Assembly: GCF_000026105.1 (NCBI RefSeq)
Contig: NC_008027.1
Location: 1-64,000, forward strand
Length of the DNA: 64,000 nt
DNA from: Pseudomonas entomophila L48
Lineage (GTDB): Bacteria > Pseudomonadota > Gammaproteobacteria > Pseudomonadales > Pseudomonadaceae
Direction of reading: 5' to 3'
Shown: positions 59,547-64,000 of the stretch, piece after piece
How positions within the stretch are numbered: the stretch's first letter is position 1
Layout: every line of letters begins with the position of its first letter
Notes under the pieces: model-generated
Database searches by the model: none
Told to the model about the DNA's origin: nothing
Seen by the model: the letters and a program-made list of their open reading frames with translations, nothing else
Made by a program: the position numbers and the translations under genes

Positions 59547-60290
59547 ATGAGGCCGTTCCGTCCGGGCTGGATCCCGACCCTGGTGGTGCTCGCGCTGCTG
59601 CCGGGGCTGATCGCGCTTGGCTGCTGGCAACTGCGCCGCGCCGACGAAAAGCGCGCCCTGCTCGATACCTACACCGAACGCCAGATCGAGGCGCCGGTGG
59701 CTGCCGCGCAGCTACGCCAGTTGCCGGATCCTGCCTTCTACCCGGTGCACCTCTACGGCAGTTTCGACGCCGAGCACAGCCTGCTGCTGGATAACCAGAT
59801 GCGCGATGGCAAACCCGGCGTCGAGCTGTTGCAGCCGTTCCACGACCAGGCCAGCGGGCAGTGGCTGCTGGTCAATCGCGGCTGGCTGCCCTGGCCGGAT
59901 CGCCGTGTGCCGGTGCGCTTCGACACCCCCGATCAGCCGCTGGCGCTGGAAGCCTTGGTGTATGTCGCGCCCGGCAAGACGTTCCAGCTCCACCCCGACT
60001 CGACCGAAGGCCGCTGGCCGCATCTGCTCACCGCCATCGACCCGACTGCGCTGTGGCAACAACTGGGACGGGAAGGTTTCGCCCATGAACTGCGCCTGCA
60101 ACCGGGCCCAGCTAGTTATCGGCTGGACTGGCCGGTAGTCGCCATGGGCCCCGAGAAGCACCTGGGCTACGCCGTGCAGTGGTTCGCCCTGGCCACGGCA
60201 TTGCTGCTGCTCTACCTCTATTTCGGCTGGCATCACAACGACAAGGAGAACCGCCATGGCCGCCGCCACGAGTCCATTGCACGCACCTGA
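59547..60290 (+). CDS. SURF1-family cytochrome oxidase assembly protein
   Basis: 247 residues with a helix at each end (PTLVVLALLPGLIALGCWQLRRADEK and WFALATALLLLYLYFGW) around a periplasmic domain with LLLDNQMRDGKPGVELLQPF and VNRGWLPWPDRR, the SURF1 layout. Helps haem a insertion into oxidase subunit I. GAGG precedes the ATG. Overlaps the next gene by 35 bases. Confidence 0.92.
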   Translation: MRPFRPGWIPTLVVLALLPGLIALGCWQLRRADEKRALLDTYTERQIEAPVAAAQLRQLPDPAFYPVHLYGSFDAEHSLLLDNQMRDGKPGVELLQPFHDQASGQWLLVNRGWLPWPDRRVPVRFDTPDQPLALEALVYVAPGKTFQLHPDSTEGRWPHLLTAIDPTALWQQLGREGFAHELRLQPGPASYRLDWPVVAMGPEKHLGYAVQWFALATALLLLYLYFGWHHNDKENRHGRRHESIART

Positions 60291-60834
60291 AGGCCGCAAG
60301 GCCCGCGGGCGCCTGCAGTTGCTGCTGATCCTGTTCGTCGTGCTCGGGCCGATGATCCTCGCCACCAGCATGTACAAGCTGCAGTTCTGGGTACCGGACG
60401 GGCGCAGCTACCACGGCGTGATGATCGGCAACGGCCTGGGCCGCGCCGATATCGGCATCGACGCCCAGGACGAGCGCTGGCAACTGCTGGTCAGTGCCCC
60501 CGAGGCCTGCGCCGAAGACTGCCGGCAGTTGGTGTACCTGGCCCGGCAGATCCAGGTTGGCCTGGGGCGCGACGCCAGCCGCGCCAGCCATGCCCTGGCC
60601 TCGGCCCGGCCGTTGGAGGGCGATTACCAAGGCGTGCTCGACCGCGAGTACCCGCAGCTGCAGCGCTATCCGCTGGACGCCGAGCGTTACCGGCAAAAGG
60701 TGAGTGAACCGGGGCCGCAACTGTGGATCGTCGACCCCCACGGCAACCTGGTGCTGCGCTACGACGCCAAGGTCAACGGCAAGCAAGTGCTGGACGATCT
60801 GCGCCACCTGCTCAAGCTGTCCAACATCGGCTAG
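60256..60834 (+). CDS. Membrane-anchored thioredoxin-like hypothetical protein of the cox cluster
   Basis: 192 residues: one N-terminal helix (LQLLLILFVVLGPMILATSMY) and a periplasmic domain that resembles the SCO/thioredoxin fold in its end (QLWIVDPHGNLVLRYDAKVNGKQVLDDLRHLLKL) but has only CAEDC in place of the SCO CxxxC site. It overlaps surf1 by 35 bases and has AAGGAGA upstream. In pseudomonads it recurs between surf1 and ctaA. A copper or haem delivery role is inferred from context only. Confidence 0.78.
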   Translation: MAAATSPLHAPEGRKARGRLQLLLILFVVLGPMILATSMYKLQFWVPDGRSYHGVMIGNGLGRADIGIDAQDERWQLLVSAPEACAEDCRQLVYLARQIQVGLGRDASRASHALASARPLEGDYQGVLDREYPQLQRYPLDAERYRQKVSEPGPQLWIVDPHGNLVLRYDAKVNGKQVLDDLRHLLKLSNIG

Positions 60835-60843
60835 GAGGCCGCC

Positions 60844-61917
60844 ATGGCCAGACCCGGATTCCGCCTCGCTGTGTTCGCCACCCTGTTGGCGTTGCTGGTC
60901 GTGCTGCTCGGTGCCTATACCCGCCTGACCCACGCTGGCCTCGGCTGCCCGGACTGGCCGGGCTGCTACGGCTTCATCAGCGTGCCCAAGACCGATGCGC
61001 AGCTGGCCCATGCCGAGCTGCACTTCCCCGAGCACCCGGTCGAGGAAGCCAAGGGTTGGGCGGAGATGGTCCATCGCTATTTCGCCGGGACCCTGGCGAT
61101 GGTGATCGCCCTGCTCGCCTTCCACGCCGTGCGCCGGCATGCCCGCGATGGCCAGCCTTATCGCTTGCCGCTGCTATTGCTGGGGGTCGTGCTGGCCCAG
61201 GCGGCGTTCGGCATGTGGACGGTGACCTTGAAACTCTGGCCCCAGGTAGTCACGGCGCACTTGCTCGGGGGCTTCACCACGGTCAGCTTGCTTTTCCTGC
61301 TATCCCTGCGTCTATCCCGGGCCTTTGCGCCCTTGCCGAAACTGCCCCTGAGCCTACGCCGTATCGCTGCGTTGGCACTGCTGGTGGTGATCGGCCAGAT
61401 CGCCTTGGGCGGCTGGGTCAGTTCCAACTATGCGGCGGTGGCCTGTATCGACTTGCCCACCTGCCACGGTCAATGGTGGCCGGCGGCGGACTTCAGCAAC
61501 GGTTTCCACCTCACCCAGCACGTCGGCCCCAACTACCTGGGCGGGCAGCTGGATAGCGATGCGCGCACGGCAATCCATATCAGCCATCGTCTCGGTGCCT
61601 TGTTGGTCACGCTGGTGCTGCTGATGCTCAGCTGGAAGCTGCATCGCAATGGCCTGACCGGCTTGGCGCGCCTGGTACTGCTGGCGCTGGCGCTGCAAAT
61701 CGGGCTGGGCGTGAGCAACGTGTTGCTGCACCTGCCGCTGGCCGTGGCCGTGGCCCACAACGCTGGCGGCATCCTGCTGCTGCTGAGCATGGTGCTGGTG
61801 AACTACCGCATCCGCGTGGCCGACAAAGTACGTGTCGGTCTTGGCTGGCGTCTCACCCCGGTGAGCAACGTCGGGCTCTCCCATCACATGAGGAATGATT
61901 CGTGGCGACGCTTCTGA
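60844..61917 (+). CDS. ctaA: Haem A synthase (COX15/CtaA)
   Basis: 357-residue, eight-helix membrane enzyme that oxidises the haem O methyl group to formyl, making haem A. Family residues: LVVLLGAYTRLTHAGLGCPDWPGCYG, EMVHRYFAGTLA, VVTAHLLGGFTTVSLL, GGWVSSNYAAVACIDLPTC and HISHRLGALLV, with paired His residues for haem. ATG at 60844 with AGGAGG upstream. Its end overlaps the ctaB start by 16 bases. Confidence 0.95.
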   Translation: MARPGFRLAVFATLLALLVVLLGAYTRLTHAGLGCPDWPGCYGFISVPKTDAQLAHAELHFPEHPVEEAKGWAEMVHRYFAGTLAMVIALLAFHAVRRHARDGQPYRLPLLLLGVVLAQAAFGMWTVTLKLWPQVVTAHLLGGFTTVSLLFLLSLRLSRAFAPLPKLPLSLRRIAALALLVVIGQIALGGWVSSNYAAVACIDLPTCHGQWWPAADFSNGFHLTQHVGPNYLGGQLDSDARTAIHISHRLGALLVTLVLLMLSWKLHRNGLTGLARLVLLALALQIGLGVSNVLLHLPLAVAVAHNAGGILLLLSMVLVNYRIRVADKVRVGLGWRLTPVSNVGLSHHMRNDSWRRF

Positions 61918-62801
61918 GCACGGAACGCCCGCGCACCGGCTGGCGCGACTACATGGAGTTGACCAAGCCCAAGGTGGTGGTGCTGATGCTGATCACCTCG
62001 CTGGTGGGCATGTTTCTCGCCACCCGCGCCGGCGTCGCCTGGAGCGTGCTGCTGTTCGGCAACCTGGGGATCGGCCTGTGCGCCGGGGGCGCGGCGGTGG
62101 TCAACCACGTGGTGGACCGGCGCATCGACGCGCTGATGGCCCGCACCCACAAACGCCCGCTAGCCCAGGGCCGGGTCGCGCCGCTACCGGCCCTGGCCTT
62201 CGCCTTGCTGTTGGCAGTGATGGGCCTGGCATTGCTGCTGGCGTTCACCAATACCCTCACCGCCTGGCTGACCCTGGCTTCGCTATTGGGTTATGCGGTG
62301 CTCTACACCGGCTTTCTCAAGCGCGCGACGCCGCAGAACATCGTGATCGGCGGCCTGGCCGGCGCGGCCCCGCCGTTGCTGGGTTGGGTGGCGGTGAGCG
62401 GGCATGTGAGCGCCGAGCCGCTGTTGCTGGTGCTGATCATTTTCGCCTGGACCCCGCCGCACTTCTGGGCCCTGGCCATCCACCGCAAGGCCGAGTACGA
62501 AAAAGCCGATATTCCCATGCTGCCGGTGACCCATGGCGAGCATTACACCGCGCTGCATATCCTGCTCTACACCCTGATTCTGCTGGCTGTCAGCCTGTTG
62601 CCCTATGCCATCCACATGAGTGGCCCGCTTTACCTGGCCTGTGCCCTGGCCCTGGGCCTGCGCTTCCTGCATTGGGCCTGGGTGTTGTACCGTGGCACCC
62701 GGCCGCACGCGGCGATCAAGACGTTCAAGTACTCTATCGGCTATCTGTTCGCCCTGTTCATCGCGCTGCTCGTTGACCACTACCTGTTGCTGAACCTATG
62801 A
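61902..62801 (+). CDS. ctaB: Protohaem IX farnesyltransferase (haem O synthase)
   Basis: 299-residue polytopic prenyltransferase making haem O from haem B and farnesyl diphosphate. Asp-rich motifs for the prenyl diphosphate are in NHVVDRRIDALMARTHKRPL and the second YEKADIPMLPVTHG region. GTG start at 61902 with AGGAAT upstream, overlapping ctaA by 16 bases. Its stop overlaps sco by four bases (ATGA). Pseudomonas usually have a second copy (cyoE) with the bo3 oxidase. Confidence 0.95.
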   Translation: MATLLSTERPRTGWRDYMELTKPKVVVLMLITSLVGMFLATRAGVAWSVLLFGNLGIGLCAGGAAVVNHVVDRRIDALMARTHKRPLAQGRVAPLPALAFALLLAVMGLALLLAFTNTLTAWLTLASLLGYAVLYTGFLKRATPQNIVIGGLAGAAPPLLGWVAVSGHVSAEPLLLVLIIFAWTPPHFWALAIHRKAEYEKADIPMLPVTHGEHYTALHILLYTLILLAVSLLPYAIHMSGPLYLACALALGLRFLHWAWVLYRGTRPHAAIKTFKYSIGYLFALFIALLVDHYLLLNL

Positions 62802-63430
62802 CCCGAACCCAGAAAACCGTCTTCATCCTCGTTGCCCTGGTCGCGCTGATCATGGGCCTGACCGTCAACAAGGTGCTCAGCGACCGCGGTCAGCTGAACC
62901 CCACCGAACTGATCGACGCCGGCATCATCCTGTTGCCACAAAGCCGCACGGTGCCAGACGTGAAGATGACCGACCAGAACGGTCAGCCCGTCGCGCTGGA
63001 CCAGCTCAAGGGCAAATGGTCGTTACTGTTCTTCGGCTACACCTACTGCCCGGACATCTGCCCGACCACCCTCGCCCAGCTTCGCCAGGTGAAGAGCGAG
63101 CTGCCCAAGGAGGCCATCGAGCGCCTGCAGGTGGTGTTGGTGAGCGTGGACCCGCACCGTGACACGCCGAACCAGCTCAAGCAGTACCTGGGCTATTTCG
63201 ACAAGGATTTCGTCGGGGTGGCGGGGTCGATCGAGGACACGCAGAAGCTGGCCAATGCCCTGAGCATTCCGTTCATTCCGGCTGATACCAGCAAGCCGGG
63301 GTATACCGTGGACCACAGCGGCAACCTGGCGGTGGTCGGGCCGGATGGGCGCCAGCGCGGGTTCATTCGTGCGCCGTTCAACAACCAGAAGCTGGTGGCG
63401 CAGTTGCCGGGGCTGGTCGAACGGGATTGA
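62798..63430 (+). CDS. SCO1/SenC-family copper chaperone
   Basis: 210 residues with an N-terminal membrane anchor (VFILVALVALIMGLTV) and a periplasmic thioredoxin fold carrying the copper motif Cys84-P-D-I-Cys88 in FFGYTYCPDICPTTL and the distal His173 in GYTVDHSGNL. Delivers copper to the CuA site of subunit II. Last gene of the cox assembly transcript; its ATG overlaps the ctaB stop. Confidence 0.95.
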   Translation: MTRTQKTVFILVALVALIMGLTVNKVLSDRGQLNPTELIDAGIILLPQSRTVPDVKMTDQNGQPVALDQLKGKWSLLFFGYTYCPDICPTTLAQLRQVKSELPKEAIERLQVVLVSVDPHRDTPNQLKQYLGYFDKDFVGVAGSIEDTQKLANALSIPFIPADTSKPGYTVDHSGNLAVVGPDGRQRGFIRAPFNNQKLVAQLPGLVERD

Positions 63431-63472
63431 CCAGGGATTGGTGTTCGATCATTGGGCCTGCTGCGCAGGCCA

Positions 63473-63553
63473 TCGCGACGCAAGGCCGCTCCCACAGGTA
63501 CAGCGCCAGGCTTGAGTTGGCACCGAACCTGTGGGAGCGGCCTTGTGTAGCGA
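63473..63553. repeat. Paired REP element after the sco gene
   Basis: Inverted units TCGCGACGCAAGGCCGCTCC... and ...GGAGCGGCCTTGTGTAGCGA with a spacer, followed by the GGGCCGC/GCGGCCC companion hairpin. It separates the convergent sco and metQ-type genes. Confidence 0.92.
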
Positions 63554-63584
63554 TGGGCCGCAAAGCGGCCCCGGGGACATCAGA

Positions 63585-64000
63585 TTAGAACGCCGGAATC
63601 ACCGCGCCCTTGTACTTCTCGGTGATGAACTGCTTCACCTCAGGCGAGTGCAGGGCCGCGGCCAGCTTCTTCATGGCATCCGCGTCCTTGTTGTCCGGGC
63701 GGGCAACCAGGATGTTCACGTAAGGCGAGTCGCTGCCTTCGATGACCAGCGCGTCCTTCTCCGGGTTCAGCTTGGCTTCCAGCGCATAGTTGGTGTTGAT
63801 CAGCGCCAGGTCGACCTGGGTCAGCACACGCGGGATGGTGGCCGCTTCCAGCTCGCGGAACTTCAACTTCTTGTCGTTGCCGGTGATGTCCTTCACGGTC
63901 GACAGGATGTTCTTGTTGTCCTTGAGCTTGATCACGCCGGCCTTGTCCAGCAGCAGCAGGGCGCGGCCGCCGTTGGTGGCGTCGTTGGGGATGACCACGG
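63585..64000 (-). CDS. metQ: MetQ-type D-methionine ABC binding lipoprotein (C-terminal part)
   Basis: Partial: only the C-terminal 138 or so residues are inside the window; the N-terminus with its signal lies beyond base 64000. The visible part has VIPNDATNGGRALLLLDKAGVIKL, ITGNDKKLKFRELEAATIPRVL, VDLALINTNYALEA and the typical end VKQFITEKYKGAVIPAF, matching NlpA/MetQ methionine-binding proteins. It should work with MetN/MetI encoded outside the window. Paralogues for other substrates exist, so the substrate is probable rather than certain. Confidence 0.88.
   Translation of the reverse strand, partial: VVIPNDATNGGRALLLLDKAGVIKLKDNKNILSTVKDITGNDKKLKFRELEAATIPRVLTQVDLALINTNYALEAKLNPEKDALVIEGSDSPYVNILVARPDNKDADAMKKLAAALHSPEVKQFITEKYKGAVIPAF

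Overview
The window looks like the chromosomal origin region of a Pseudomonas of the P. putida group. The evidence is the order oriC-dnaA-dnaN-recF-gyrB, the high GC content, the dense Pseudomonas-type REP palindromes, and a gene order that matches from memory the oriC-proximal part of P. putida-type genomes (sulfide cluster, glyQS, def-fmt-rsmB-trkA, hemF-aroE, betC, trpBA-trpI, cox cluster). No insertion sequence, prophage, tRNA, rRNA or CRISPR array is visible. Essentially everything is core or group-core chromosome.

Layout. 1-550: right part of oriC, with a leftward promoter (probably rpmH), an AT-rich stretch and five exact DnaA boxes. 552-6766: dnaA, dnaN, recF, gyrB, with three parS sites at 3659, 4289 and 6826. 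6840-11409: a sulfane-sulfur module made of a FisR-like sigma-54 activator, persulfide dioxygenase, sulfide:quinone oxidoreductase and a TauE-type exporter. 11398-15904: LysR regulator, GMC oxidoreductase and an MHS transporter with a large periplasmic loop. 16126-22057: lipid and LPS enzymes (plsC, gmhB, lpxL-type), glyS/glyQ and tag. 22181-26709 (minus): def-fmt-rsmB-trkA-TPR. 26917-29379: dprA, tsaC, and a DUF3077 gene behind a strikingly structured leader. 29477-37844: qor, hemF, aroE, SulP, and choline-sulfate genes (choX, betC, LysR). 37975-41439: small dioxygenase, trpA/trpB and trpI. 41436-46742: small stress and envelope proteins, including two pairs of paralogues. 46799-51033: gamma-carbonic anhydrase, prlC-yheV, and a LexA-boxed radical SAM gene. 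51422-53866: beta-carbonic anhydrase plus a SulP transporter. 53942-63430: caa3-type cytochrome oxidase (coxBA-ctaG-coxC) and its assembly set (surf1, ctaA, ctaB, sco). 63585-64000: C-terminal part of a MetQ-type lipoprotein.

Three signals go beyond gene content. (1) Exact DnaA boxes recur 16 times outside oriC, 12 of them inside genes and ten of those as the same Val-Asp-(Asn/Lys) codon phrase; most lie between 20.9 and 36.9 kb. (2) Six CTGNCA direct repeats at 10-13 bp pitch sit between fisR and a sigma-54-like promoter, with a REP unit between array and promoter. (3) The leader of the DUF3077 gene can fold into a multibranched structure with a possible pseudoknot. REP elements of three sequence families occupy about seventeen intergenic sites. 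In three cases their edge supplies the stop codon of the neighbouring gene, and in one it encodes the end of a protein.

All calls come from reading the sequence and remembered family knowledge; no database search was run.
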